DNA of 64,000 nucleotides from Stratiolaelaps scimitus (Eukaryota; Arthropoda; Arachnida; Mesostigmata; Laelapidae): NCBI GenBank assembly GCA_019614645.1, contig JABWDB010000001.1, positions 8,167,501 through 8,231,500 of the forward strand. The letters run 5' to 3'. Each line of letters starts with the position of its first letter. Position 1 is the first letter of the stretch. The notes beneath the pieces were generated by a model. That model searched no databases. It was given only the letters and a program-made list of their open reading frames with translations, and was not told the origin of the DNA. Below are positions 49,138 through 60,289 of this stretch, piece after piece. A program made the position numbers and the translations under genes.

Positions 49138-49527
49138 ATAAATACACGGGTAGTTGGATATGTCCCCCTGCTTCGACCTCAGGGAGGAGTGGATTTTTGT
49201 CCTGACGTTTGTCGTAGTGATGCCATTAGGACAAACATCGAAAAATGTCTGATGGATGCTCTGAAGGCAGACGCAGTCGGTATCTGGTCGTTTCATGTTT
49301 GTCGTTATCGAGTGTTTGTTTTCAGTTCGATATCAACGGAGTTGGTACATTGTGAGTTTTCCAAGCCGCGCGACAACTACGGCGAAATTGCATGGTTCTT
49401 CAACTGGAAAGCACTAGAGCATTGGAGAGCGTGCTCACATAGACTAGCACAAGCTGTCAAGAGCCTATTTGATGAAGATAATGCTGGAAAACGGCTGCGC
49501 TTCCCTCAACCTTTCAACCAGTTATAA
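49138..49527 (+). CDS. Unidentified 129-codon open frame, possible terminal exon
   Basis: Open from 49138 to TAA at 49525-49527. It reads NIEKCLMDALKADAVGIW, then KPRDNYGEIAWFFNWKAL, then AQAVKSLFDEDNAGKRLRF and ends PFNQL. Codon choice in the second half is clearly protein-like. A tgtttgttttcag acceptor-like site ends at 49324, so the true exon may be only 49325-49527, with one base completing a split codon. No domain is recognised and no polyadenylation signal follows closely. A retrotransposon remnant remains possible. Confidence 0.25.
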   Translation: MNTRVVGYVPLLRPQGGVDFCPDVCRSDAIRTNIEKCLMDALKADAVGIWSFHVCRYRVFVFSSISTELVHCEFSKPRDNYGEIAWFFNWKALEHWRACSHRLAQAVKSLFDEDNAGKRLRFPQPFNQL

Positions 49528-49676
49528 TATCTCAAATTCAATTTGGATAATACGCGGACGCCGCTCTATGGCAAAACGCCTGCTTACAATACTAAACGTG
49601 ATTAAGGATACCGTAAGTCTTATTTGATATCTCGGAGAAATTTGCCGTCTCATATATCGCTCTCGCTCAAAATCTC

Positions 49677-49699
49677 ATATATATATATATATATATATA
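49677..49699. repeat. (TA)n microsatellite
   Basis: TA alternation of about 23 bp. Confidence 0.95.
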
Positions 49700-49904
49700 C
49701 ATACACCGTCGAAGTTCGCAAGTGCGATCTAGCAGCCACCCGACACGAAACTACAATACTACAAACAGGGAAAAATCCAGAAAGTGATAAGGGTCAACTC
49801 CACTCACATCCCACTATCGCTTCAAGATTTTCACTAAAGTTTGATGCCTTCAGGGGCAACGTGAATTATACGCTACCACCTAAATATCTACTAGCACAAA
49901 ATAG

Positions 49905-49953
49905 AACGAGAAAACTTACCGGGAAGTTTACCTCCGGGACCGTCAAACTTTGG
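49905..49953 (+). repeat. Short dispersed repeat (GGGACCGCCAA family), copy
   Basis: GGGAAGTTTACCTCCGGGAC followed by CGTCAAACTTTGG. It matches 60235-60289 and 24418-24466 over about 45 bp. It happens to end in a GGTAAGT donor-like sequence. Confidence 0.45.
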
Positions 49954-49996
49954 TAAGTCTCCCAAAAGGGTTGCATAACTTTCCGAAGACCCTGGT

Positions 49997-49998
<2 letters not shown>

Positions 49999-50032
<34 letters not shown>
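49999..50032. repeat. (TA)n microsatellite
   Basis: Uninterrupted TA alternation of 34 bp. Confidence 0.95.
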
Positions 50033-50034
<2 letters not shown>

Positions 50035-50089
50035 AACAGTATTCGGACTCAGGTGGATAGAATGCCGAAGTGAATTGGTCCCTTGCAAG

Positions 50090-50780
50090 ACAAACTGAAG
50101 ATGAAGTACGAGCCACCTTCTGCACTGGCATGAAGCGTCGGCGCCAGGTTACTGCAGTCTTCGAGCGAGAAAGGACGAGAGCTGCTGCGATGAAAAGAAG
50201 GTTGTACCGTCGCCCCAGCTGGCTGGGAGCTACAGTAACTCCACCGTCCCAGCCGACCGATGCTGCTGCTGCTGCGGGGTTCAAGCTTCATCGTGTATGT
50301 GTGTCTGTCAGTCTGCCCTTGCATTTGTGATTCCTTTCCAAGTCACGTCCGAAGTCTGGTTCCTCGCCGGATCTTGACTACAAGGGGGGATCTCGGCCTA
50401 GGTAGGACCTTGGGACCCGTGGACGCGCCGAGGTACGCGAACAGACATGGCCTGCGTACCTCGGCTTAGCACAGTCGGCAGGACAGAGTTGGGGGGGGGG
50501 CGAGGGCCGCTCGGGAGCGGCCGCAGTGCGAGGCACTATTCCGAGCTTTGCTTCAAAGTTAAATGCTACCGAGGAAAAGGAAAGTCTAGTGACCAACCAA
50601 CCGCCAGCCTGCTGCCCCCTTCCATTTTATTCCACGAAAGAAGAGGAAAACGTGGGCGCCTTCCAGCAACTGAGAAATTTCGCAACACGTACGGTTCGTT
50701 CGGACGTACGCTCCTCGTCATCGTAATCGTCGAAACCGCACTAAGGAAGCGAGCGAAGGGGCAAGGCAAATGAGGGAACA
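50090..50780. promoter_or_regulatory. GC-rich island, regulatory or UTR candidate
   Basis: GC-rich DNA with a (GCT)n run near 50260, a G tract near 50490 and overlapping but unrecognisable frames on both strands. Compositionally like the islands at 47.0-48.7 and 62.0-63.0 kb. No core promoter element identified. Confidence 0.18.
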
Positions 50781-52261
50781 CAGCACGGAAACGCACGTTA
50801 AATTTATTCAGGACAGCTGCAGCGAGAGCAGATCATTCACTCTGTATCCAGCTGCAGAGTGTATCAGGAAAGCGGGTCGTCCATCAAATCACAGACGTCT
50901 GAAGCATCACTGACCCATTGTTTCGACTTAGTGATTACATACGTCGTATGGGTTAGGCTCAAATTGGTGGTAGCAATAGGTGTATTGGCGCTGCGGCATT
51001 GCAAGTCAATTCAGGTGAATTTTGTATCTCACAACGAACACTGTATATATATATATATATATATATATTCATAGACTTATGCATATATACAAAATGTTGT
51101 AATCGTTATATAACAGTGAACTATCCCACTAGAATCAAACCGCTATCTTCGTGCTTATCAACTACGTACAGGATTTCAGTAATTCGGTAGCAATCAGGAT
51201 GGATTTGCATATGCGCACTTCCAATTTGGTTCCTATATTAAAGAATTACCTATCAGCCGTAATTTGAAACTATTCCAGTACATTGCAGATTCTCATCGAC
51301 ACACACACACAAGCCCACACCAATAAACAAGTTACGCTAATAGTCATGTACCAAGATACAGAGTATACTCGCTTTACCATTGTATACAGGGCACTTTGAA
51401 ACAGTTACTTTTCCCCTTCCAAGCCCGAAACATGTGTATACCAATAATTATATATATATTTTTTCTTTGTGTGACATTGAAAATATTTTCGAGCTCTTGC
51501 GCCCATAAAACCTCGCTCGAGAAACACTCTTTTTCGTTAGCATGAATAAACAACATGGCGCTCCGGGCCTGTGCTGATAGCCCCGATCTGGTTGCTATCA
51601 AAACCCTATATGCTTTGGTCCCTTGAGCGTAATATAACACTTTTGTAGAGTGTAAATATAAATGCCGAGAAAAAATGAAGTTACCTTCCGGCTGCTGCTC
51701 ACTGAATAGACGTAGAACACTATTCATTCCGACGAACTCATTTCATCAGTCAGGACATTAGGGCGTAGCTAGAAAGATAATCAGTAGTAATAATGTTAGA
51801 CATGCACTGCATACTCTGAATTACGTATTTATCGCCTTTTAAGTAAACACTCGTTTGGTACGAACCGTTGTTTTGGCAATGGGACCATGACGGTCTCGGC
51901 TTGACGCCCCGTTCTCAACTGTTTCCATAATTATTTTATATAAGATTCAATAATGCCATTGTATTCAGATTAGTTCAGGCTACCAGCGTCAATTATCTCA
52001 TGATATCGCTAGTGACGAATGTAATTTCGATTTGTATGTGCCCAATGGACGAATTCAGTGACGAATGTACCGTCATAGTATCGGATATCATCGTATTGAG
52101 ATAGGCTAACTCATATATTTCGTAAGAGCCTATGTTCGTAAAGATAGTAGCTATTGAAAGATGTTAACTGAATATATCTTTCGAGATCTATGTACGTACC
52201 CTTTTCAGCATACGACGATCAAAGTAATCCAGTCTAGCGCTACATGCATTCGACAAGGCGA
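50781..52261. other. AT-rich spacer with a TA tract
   Basis: Contains a (TA)n tract at 51043-51069 and a short (AC)n run at about 51299-51312. No gene seen. Confidence 0.45.
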
Positions 52262-52307
52262 CACGATAGGTATGTTCGCCTATCGTGAATATGTTGCAGA
52301 ACATATT
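52262..52307. other. Two adjoining perfect hairpins
   Basis: CACGATAGG (52262-52270) pairs with CCTATCGTG (52279-52287) around an 8-base loop. The next base starts AATATGTT (52288-52295), which pairs with AACATATT (52300-52307) around GCAG. Both stems are perfect and directly joined. This could be a structured RNA or a protein-binding site; nothing around it identifies the role. Confidence 0.7.
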
Positions 52308-54270
52308 TTCTTCCAGGAACCACACTACCATGAAATGTTGCATGTTCGGTAATTCGTCGGCCCAGCCAAGCGTCGCATTTATATTGTGCGTAGGCCAGCG
52401 AAGGTAAACACAGCATAAATCCTGCTCTAGCCTCGGGGAGGTGTGTGTCTTCCTCCCCACATTTCCCGCAGTAATGCCATTATACGGGTAAGTGCAGAGA
52501 AATGTCTGATCGCAGAAGGGTTAGGGGTACTTCAGTAGTCAACGAAACAAATACAGCATAAATGAACACGAATATGCTCCCAGTGATGTGCAAGGCTGGT
52601 GTGCCGGTTCGGCGGCCACCATCAGACGGTTAAGCAATTTAATGCAGGGAGTGTTGGTTAGCGAACATGTTCGTTGGACGACCGAAGTTAAGTTTGCACG
52701 TATGCAACCCTGGTCGGCAGAGATCGCCGCAATAAATGTGCCCCCACCAGTTTATGAAGTCGCTGCCGCAACGAGTGGATGGCTTAATCGTGGTCGCGGT
52801 AATATTTCTAAATTTATGATATTCGAAGGAATAATCATAGCACCGGTGGTAGTTGTAGAAGCAGGCTTCTTCGAGTATGTTCGCCGACCCCCAGGGCATA
52901 TTTGGCCGGTTGCAAGGTCAAATAGACGTTGGCCTTAGCCAAATTTAGACGGTACACTAACTAACGAAAGAGAGAGTTACAGAGGGAAACAAGCTGGAGG
53001 GTGTGTCCATGAGTACACACACACACACACACACGGACTTGCACATACGCACACATGCAGTAAGACACAATAGTGGACGAGGAATGAATAGCAGCAAGTG
53101 TTGCCCGGGGGAAGTGGGTGCAGCCAGAATTCTATCTCAGTTACTTGGCAACCTCCAAGGGTTGGTTTCTGTACAATCTGACTCAGGAGTGCAACGATGA
53201 ATACATCTTCTACGTGGGGCATACTAAGGCTAATTGGAGAACACCAGCGAGATGAACACCAGTTCGAGAGTGGCGCATAGGGACAACGAGAAAAATGAAG
53301 ACGCCATGTACCCATTATCATTGCACAGCACGAGGATATCCAACGTTATCTGGCGAGCCAGCTTAACACAACACATTTAGCTGGTCGTTGCTATGAGTGA
53401 GGTACGAAATATTTAGGCTGTTTAATTATACAATACTTGTGTTGTAATACCTTAGTTCTCGTTTAGCCAAGCCTTGCCACCGGAATTATAATGCGATTAT
53501 ATTGGTCCCTCTGCCGCGCTGGCCGGTGCTCGTCGAATCCGACAACGGTGAAGGCGGCTGACTATTGCGATCGCGCGAAGGCTTACGTCTTTGTGAAATA
53601 AAAGCTACGAGCCCCAACAGAATGTGAGATCAACATTTAGCCGAATTCGCCATATTCTAGATCCGACTGAGTAGCAGTGACAGTCACTTGCTCCAAGGAT
53701 ACTTCCTCTCAAACAAAATGCCCAAAGGATCATCTGCTAGTGAATAATTCATTTGTCGAGGAGTCTGAATATTTTTCCTATCAAGTTGGACTGTAACGAC
53801 GACATCATCAGGCGTCTTCTCATCGAATTCGATTATTGTTCGCCTAGCTCTCACAAAATGGCTCGCAAAACGACTTTATCACGATAGATACGTTTGAGTT
53901 GACGCTATTGAAATATGCGTCCGTCCTTTACAATTCCTGTAGAAATGTGGACAAAACCGCGACGACCAAGCACCCGCATCAGACTTGAATTATATACACA
54001 CATGTAAAATTTAGATTGTCTCACGAGGGTAGCATCCGCAAGAATATGGCCCACCAGCACCACTTGCCCGATCGTCTGAACAACAAAAGCACGTCGTGCA
54101 TAGTAAACTTGCTGCCTGCTCGTGGGGCTTAGTCTTTAATCACACTTCCTATATCCTTCGTATACGATGATTTTTCCAGTGCAGGCATTTTTAGCATGCA
54201 TATTATATATTATATAATAGGGGGGGGGGAGAAACGGATACGTTTCCTCCGAAAGCAATCCTTTCTTCGT
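52308..54270. other. Spacer with an (AC)n microsatellite
   Basis: A 116-codon plus frame at 52588-52938 is unassigned. An (AC)n tract lies at 53014-53034. No other feature is supported. Confidence 0.4.
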
Positions 54271-56400
54271 CCTGCCTATGTCGTCTGAGAATCTGAGCGG
54301 CGAGACCACTCCGAAGAGATCAAGCGTTCATGCATACTTGGATGAACATGTGACGTTTGTTTACATTCTGAGCTGGCCCTCCCCCACCCTCACTTTGACA
54401 GCAACAGCAGCCGCCGCGCTGGAAGCAACACAAGTGGGGATCGAGCGCAGACGTGGAGCTCCGCCCTGAAAACGAGTGAACACAGAGGTGTTGTATGAAA
54501 GGATTCATCCGAACGCAGTGTGCTGCGTACTTGTACCTTACAGCCGTCTGCTCTGCATGGGTAAGCAAGTCTGATGGCGGATTGAAAATTGCAGTGAGAG
54601 AGAAAGAGAGAGAGAGAGAGCGGCGCGACTCAAATTTTCGTAGTTGAACGAAACTATGCAGGGGAATATTTCCGAAACCATTGTGTGTTTAAGTCATGAT
54701 ACAACGGAGCTGGTGGGCTCACCAGCTCGTTGAATTCATAATGGTATACTATATAGATCCTGTATGATAACGTGAGCATGTGCAAACACGGAAATGCACC
54801 TGGTACGCTAATATAGCTTCGTTGAATACATTCGGTTCAACACAATTTTAGGCTTATTTTCTACGCAGTATGAGTGCAGCCTTGATTGGCATTTGGCGAA
54901 TCGTAGCTTCGTGCTGATACAGCAACCGGCAGCAGCAGCAGCACATATGAGAAGCAGGAGGAAGATATCTCCTCGATGTTTGGATTTGACACCTCTTCGC
55001 TTTAAATCTGCCGAGCTGCTGCCCGTTCTCTTGCTACTGTCTATGGCTGTTTCAAAGCTGGAGCACAGACTAGCCCGCCAAATAAACAGATACATTCAGG
55101 TACGCAAAGAGCATCGTTACGTTGGGCGCCGAACACTAGAACCAATTCAGACACACGTACTAACTGTGAACTGTGCGTGAACCGTACGTAGACACTTCGT
55201 TGATCGATGCATTATTGGCTCTCTCTCTATATGTCCTCGACTTTTGTTGCCTAGTAGGTAATGCTAAGCTCGCGAGAAAATCATTACGGCCAGCCGCACA
55301 AAACAACCACTGCCGGAAGATCACCGGGCTGACGCCACGAGAGTGAAGAAAAAAAAGTGAGAAGTAGGTTGGACCAACGTGAAGGGAGTTAGAACGGGCA
55401 CAAGCGTCTGCAAAGGAACCCGCGGCAGTAATACCGCATTTGCTTAAACTAACAATAGTAGTGGCAGTTGTAGCACTCGCTGTTTCAGCTGCTTCATCAT
55501 CGTCGCTGTCGTCGTTTTCCTTCGGGAGGCTTCGACGCGCGAGTAAAGAGGCGCGGCTCCAAAGTTGGAGCATGCTGGGGTCGAGGCCGCTGCGGCAAAC
55601 GAAAAGTTGTGACGTAAACGGGCTGCCAGCGGGCTGAACGCGGATGAGAATAGAGAGTGGCTGAGGGTGGCTTCAGGAACTCCTCCCTCCTCGCACCAGG
55701 CAGACGTCACCGAGGCCTGCGACCGGTCGGTGGCGGCGGTCGTGGTGGCATTCGTGGCGGCGGCGGCAGCGTCTAGAAGAGTCCAAGCTTACGCGTCAGC
55801 CTACGAAGCTTAGTGCTACGTATCCATGCTGTCCAGGCTACCCTGTCCTGGGGTCCCGGTTCTCCTCTGGGCCCTTCTTTCGTATCCTTACATCAGGGAA
55901 GGCTGACGAGCTCATGCGCGGATGACGATAGGAACACGCCGACGCTGGGAAGCGAGAACAGCGCACAGGGAGCGGACTGCCTGCATGGCAAAAGCGAGTC
56001 ACAACGACAGCCTAACAGCCGTGTGTGTATTTGTCAGTGACGGCCTGGAGGGCTAGCTGGACGTCTCTGTCGTCGGCGAGTGGTTGAGTTGCCGATCTAG
56101 GACACCAGGCAGAGGGTGGCGATGTGGCATCAGACGTGCTGGCTGCAGGGCCTCCGGCATGAAGATGACGCACACTTCAGAATCGTTCGAAACGGCCCTC
56201 CTGCAAAGGACGCACGGGTATCGCAGCCGACTGTTCATGAAGATCGCTTTGATCCTCTCCGCAGCTGTTCGAAGTTATGCTCTTTCACTTCTCCGCTCCG
56301 GTAAAATCGCTCACCAGCTGGCTCTGTTACTTCTTCTCGGATTCAAGCTGTTTCCAATTTCACAGTGTCCAAGTTATCTATCTCACCCCTATTAGGTACA
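54271..56400. promoter_or_regulatory. GC-rich region with GA tract and candidate exon pieces
   Basis: Includes a (GA)n tract at 54594-54620 and GC-rich DNA from 54900 on. A frame starting ATG at 54278 (MSSENLSGETTPKRSS) has coding-like codons. A plus frame from 54893 ends at ATTCAG with a GTACGC donor-like site at 55100. A hydrophobic leader-like run LTIVVAVVALAVSAASS is coded at about 55446-55497 without an upstream ATG. None can be joined into a gene, and the minus strand is open here as well (55160-55573). Best read as a possible promoter and 5' exon region. Confidence 0.2.
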
Positions 56401-57968
56401 CCCGTCTGAGAAGGGCGCTGTCTGTCCCTTGTATGATAATCGGCTCCTAAATTTAACTGGATGAAAACGAGCGATACAGAGAGGCTATTGTAATTTCGTT
56501 CTCACATGTTGGGTGAGATGATGTCACGTGACTGCTTCACGTATTATTTTTTATGTACAGGCAAATTGTTGCATTTTGGCGAGGGCAGGTAAAGTACAGA
56601 TCTACGTTTCGGTTATACTTGACAATGATGCCATTTTTAAACTGACCCATCAGATATGTTGTTTAAGTTTAGGCATTGGTGGCTAGTCAATCTGGTTGAT
56701 GGAATCCCGAACACATGAATCCTGCTGCCGAGCGGCAGGGGGTGACACTTCTGGGAGCTACGCGTCGTTTAACATTGAAAAGTACGTTGCGAGGTTCGAT
56801 ACACCTATATTGTGTCTAAAGTCTGGACCGCCGTAGCCAGCGGGGCGTATTGGGACGAGTACATGTTGTCGCAATATGATAGTGGCAAACCTTTACGCAT
56901 TTCGGTGATGTCACCATCAGTATCATCTGCTAGATAGATACAATATGTAGTTCTAAACAAATAGATAAATCAATTCATTGGAGCAAGCTGAAATATAATA
57001 ATTTCGTCATATTGTAATTTTTATCTAGGGTCATTTCCATAATACCAACATTTGTAAATATAGTTGAAACGAGCGTGAATGGCCACTCCTGGTGACAGCA
57101 CCATTGTAATCTCTGGAACATCGGCGTTACTCGTGGTACCCAACGGTGAGAAAGGTTGACAAACGAAATGGCTGTTAATGTATAATACAATCGCGTTCGA
57201 AGAAAGTTGGATACGTCCATGATTGTCGCAAATCACACTTCGTTTGGTTTCCAACCATTTATGTTCAAGTTATACCGAAATAGTCGTTGGGGACGGGATT
57301 GAATCAAAATCATTACTGTAGAGAATCCGATAGCGATAGATGCGCAATGTTGTTTGTACACCTGCTAGATCATCCGAGGCAAAAAGTGGACATTAGTAAA
57401 ATTACAATGGCAATGATGTTGATGATTAGCACAATCAAATCCAGGGACCCTCGACGTCTGACGGCTGTAACAACATTCAAAAAGCAATTCAAAATGAGCG
57501 GCAGCAAAAAATGAATGAAATTTATCTACGAATCTCAGTGGGACTTCCACTGATAGATTGAGGCCGTGTGGCGACATGACGCCGGGCTGGCGTCGAGGAT
57601 CTGGAACTCTGGGGTCTTCGCTTCGAATAGCGCAGTATATATATATATGGCTTAAGGTATAATACTACGAAAACCGTTCTGAAGCAAGGTCCCGGTAACA
57701 ACTCTTGGCTGAAAAAATATAACAAATAATTTGGCCTTGCTTAACGACACAACGAGACAGATATTGCCAATTTCTCGAGCCTGGAAATTGATAGCAAACC
57801 CGCGGCTAATAACAGAATGCAAAATTAGCGCGGGATAGATGTGTGATAATTTCGCCCATGCGATACGATGGGTTAATGAGTCGTTTGCTTCTAACGGCAT
57901 TGTATATCCGTGTGACCAATGATCTGAGAGAAAATGAGGCGCATCGGTGCTAGGTGTTATTTTTTGAG
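56401..57968. other. Spacer with one SINE-like patch and a TA tract
   Basis: At 56730-56803 a GCCGAGCGG A-box-like sequence and GGTTCGATACA (56793-56803) B-box-like sequence resemble a Leu/Ser-type tRNA promoter about 55 bases apart; the body does not fold as tRNA. A TA tract lies at 57635-57648. No gene seen. Confidence 0.3.
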
Positions 57969-57979
57969 CTGACTCTCAG
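57969..57979 (-). repeat. Dyad motif copy (CTGAGAGTCAG, minus)
   Basis: On the minus strand CTGAGAGTCAGCTCAAAAAA, the same extension as the copy at 12020 (CTCAAAAATA). Confidence 0.7.
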
Positions 57980-59247
57980 ATCTTCCCCGTATGCTTCTTT
58001 AAACGAAAACTCTCACTTCCCGAAATGAAGAAAATCGACCTTTTTATTATCGTACATAAAGAAGAATAAGTGATCTCAATAATTATTTATTTAGGCTCGA
58101 ATAGACCGTTGATAGACCAACGCTAAATTTGATAAATCACAGCAAGGTTGCTTTTTACCTTTGTAGCCATAGCGTGCGTTTAGCTGGACCTAGGACTATT
58201 TGCATGTTAGTAAAATCGGCACGTCAGGCGTTTGTTTGAAAAACCACCCATTGTACGCATTTTATATGGCCTTAGGTTGAGGCGAAATATATGCCTAGGT
58301 ACTTTTTGCACGAAAACTGGTCTTGGATTTCTCTGCGGAATCACTTCATAGTCGGGAGTATGCTCGTACATATGGGGTGGTATTATGTTTATTATGCGCG
58401 CTAACGCTTAAAAACAATGCGGTTTTGTTAGCAACCTATCACTTAGATGAAAAGAACCATCAAAGAAACTTAATTATCACTTCTGATCTTCGAAGAGTGA
58501 CTTATCTAATCGCGGTAGACGAAGCTTAACCGTGAGATTCTCTTTTTACGGTCATTTGCTAGTTTTGAGCGCACTCGATTCCTGAGCATACTGGGTTCAG
58601 TACACCTAGCGCCGGCCTCATTCATTTCCACAATAACGGGACATAACGCTGTCAAAAAGGGCAGCCTTCAGTTTTTGACATCTCCAACTAACCTGGGACC
58701 CACCAATGATAACCTCACTACATGCTCGAGCTCATATACACGGAACTCAATTCGAACAAAAACTGTTCACGGTACCTCACTTGCCTTCACTGAGGTCATA
58801 GATATTGCATCATCACCTGTACAAGTTCGGTTACTTCGTACAACGCTGTTTCGAAATCGCTCTTTCTAAATTGAGTTATATTTCCGTAATCTGAATGGTC
58901 CTGCCGAGCTTATATGTGTTGGACCACAGCGCCACTTAATCATTTAACCAATCACTGGTGGTGTGATTTTTGAAAGACGTTTTACTGGTCTTCATCCACG
59001 TTCGAATATAGTAAACATCCTGTTTCTCAAAAGCAACCGTATGGTTTCTAAATACGTATTCTTTCGATTACTTATTCATGCTTGCATCGTGTGATGGTAC
59101 GTTTGAAGAACGTCTCAATGAGAACATTCGCAGATTGCATCGCATATTCACTTGTCTGGCCACTTTGAGACTGAAATCAGAAGGGCTTTTTGTTTCCCAT
59201 GAAATGATGCTTCAAAGATCAAAGACTCCGTTTGATTGTGAAAGGTT
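57980..59247. other. Spacer, no gene seen
   Basis: Short frames only (58323-58529, 58675-58869, 59078-59287). None is recognised. Confidence 0.4.
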
Positions 59248-59334
59248 GTCAGACATTTTGGTACTGTGGACGTTAAATGTTGACTGAGAGTCAGCCCAAA
59301 AGCCTAGGTAGGTACCTAGGTCAGACATTTTGGT
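59248..59334 (+). repeat. Mini-insert carrying the dyad, bounded by 15-bp direct repeats
   Basis: GTCAGACATTTTGGT occurs at 59248-59262 and again at 59320-59334. The 57 bases between contain GTTAAATGTTGA, the dyad CTGAGAGTCAG (59284-59294), CCCAAAAG and a terminal CCTAGGTAGGTACCTAG. A 15-bp flanking repeat is the length expected for a retroposed insert; a local tandem duplication is the alternative. Confidence 0.6.
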
Positions 59335-60234
59335 TTTGACTGACATGTTATAGTGTGCATACAGCATTCCTCTTTACTTAATTATATAAGACACGAAGTA
59401 TCCGAATTTGCTTGGAGAAGTAAAAAGAACCATTGATTTTGTTAGACTACTTTTGACGGATTGGAATTGTGCTTAGGGTCCCAGAACTACCATGCTCGAT
59501 TACAAATCTGTCCTCGAACGAGGCACAGTGCTGCGGGCCAAGATGTCATATAAGTAACATGATGGTTTGATTCACACGATGGCAACAAAGCTTCTTCAAG
59601 GACTGACAAATATTGCCAACCCAAAGGTTGTGAACTTGACAGTCTAGTGGCGATCTTGACCAAGGGCACACCCTCCAGCCCATCTAGATAAGGCCACCAC
59701 AAGAACGGGACCAGCACTTTTCCGGCCAAATGTGTTACACATCGGTGAGTTGCTTGTGAAAGGCCTCAATTGTTGATGTAGACGACCTCGATGATTCGCT
59801 TGCGATCCACACAGACAGGGGGCACCCAAATCGAAATCGAATTATATACGTTTCTCCCAACATTCGACCATCACTTTGCAGGAACCGATTCAAACTGGCA
59901 CCATTAATGCTGCAAAGTAAATATTGTCTTTGAACTCAAAATATAGAACTCAAAATATGAGTATATATATATATACTCAATATTCATATACTGGTACGGT
60001 CACGTAATATTAGGAGTGGTTCCTATTCAGTGTGATAATTTCCGTGAATTCCAACTTGCCAGAGTGTGTTTTTTTTCCGTGAAAAAAGGTCCCAAGTAAT
60101 TCTTTTCTTTTCGATTCTAAGAGGCACAGCGTTCGAGAAAAGTTCGCTGCCATGTGGGGTAACATCTGTCAATTTTTCCTGCTACTCGTTTGCTTTAACA
60201 TAGACTATACTATCCAGATATGTATTGACAGAAT
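59335..60234. other. Spacer with a perfect TA palindrome
   Basis: GAGTATATATATATATACTC at 59959-59978 is a perfect 20-bp palindrome preceded by a tandem GAACTCAAAATATA-like duplication. No gene seen. Confidence 0.4.
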
Positions 60235-60289
60235 AACGAAAGGAATAATTGCCAGGAGGGTTACCTTCGGGACCGCCAACTCTCTGTGG
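60235..60289 (+). repeat. Short dispersed repeat (GGGACCGCCAA family), copy
   Basis: GGAGGGTTACCTTCGGGACC followed by GCCAACTCTCTGTGG, matching 49905-49953 and 24418-24466. Confidence 0.45.

Noticed and set aside
49835..49952. Apparent exon with a cttcag acceptor and GGTAAGT donor
   Set aside because: Its right half is a dispersed repeat also present at 24.4 and 60.2 kb, so the donor-like end is coincidental.
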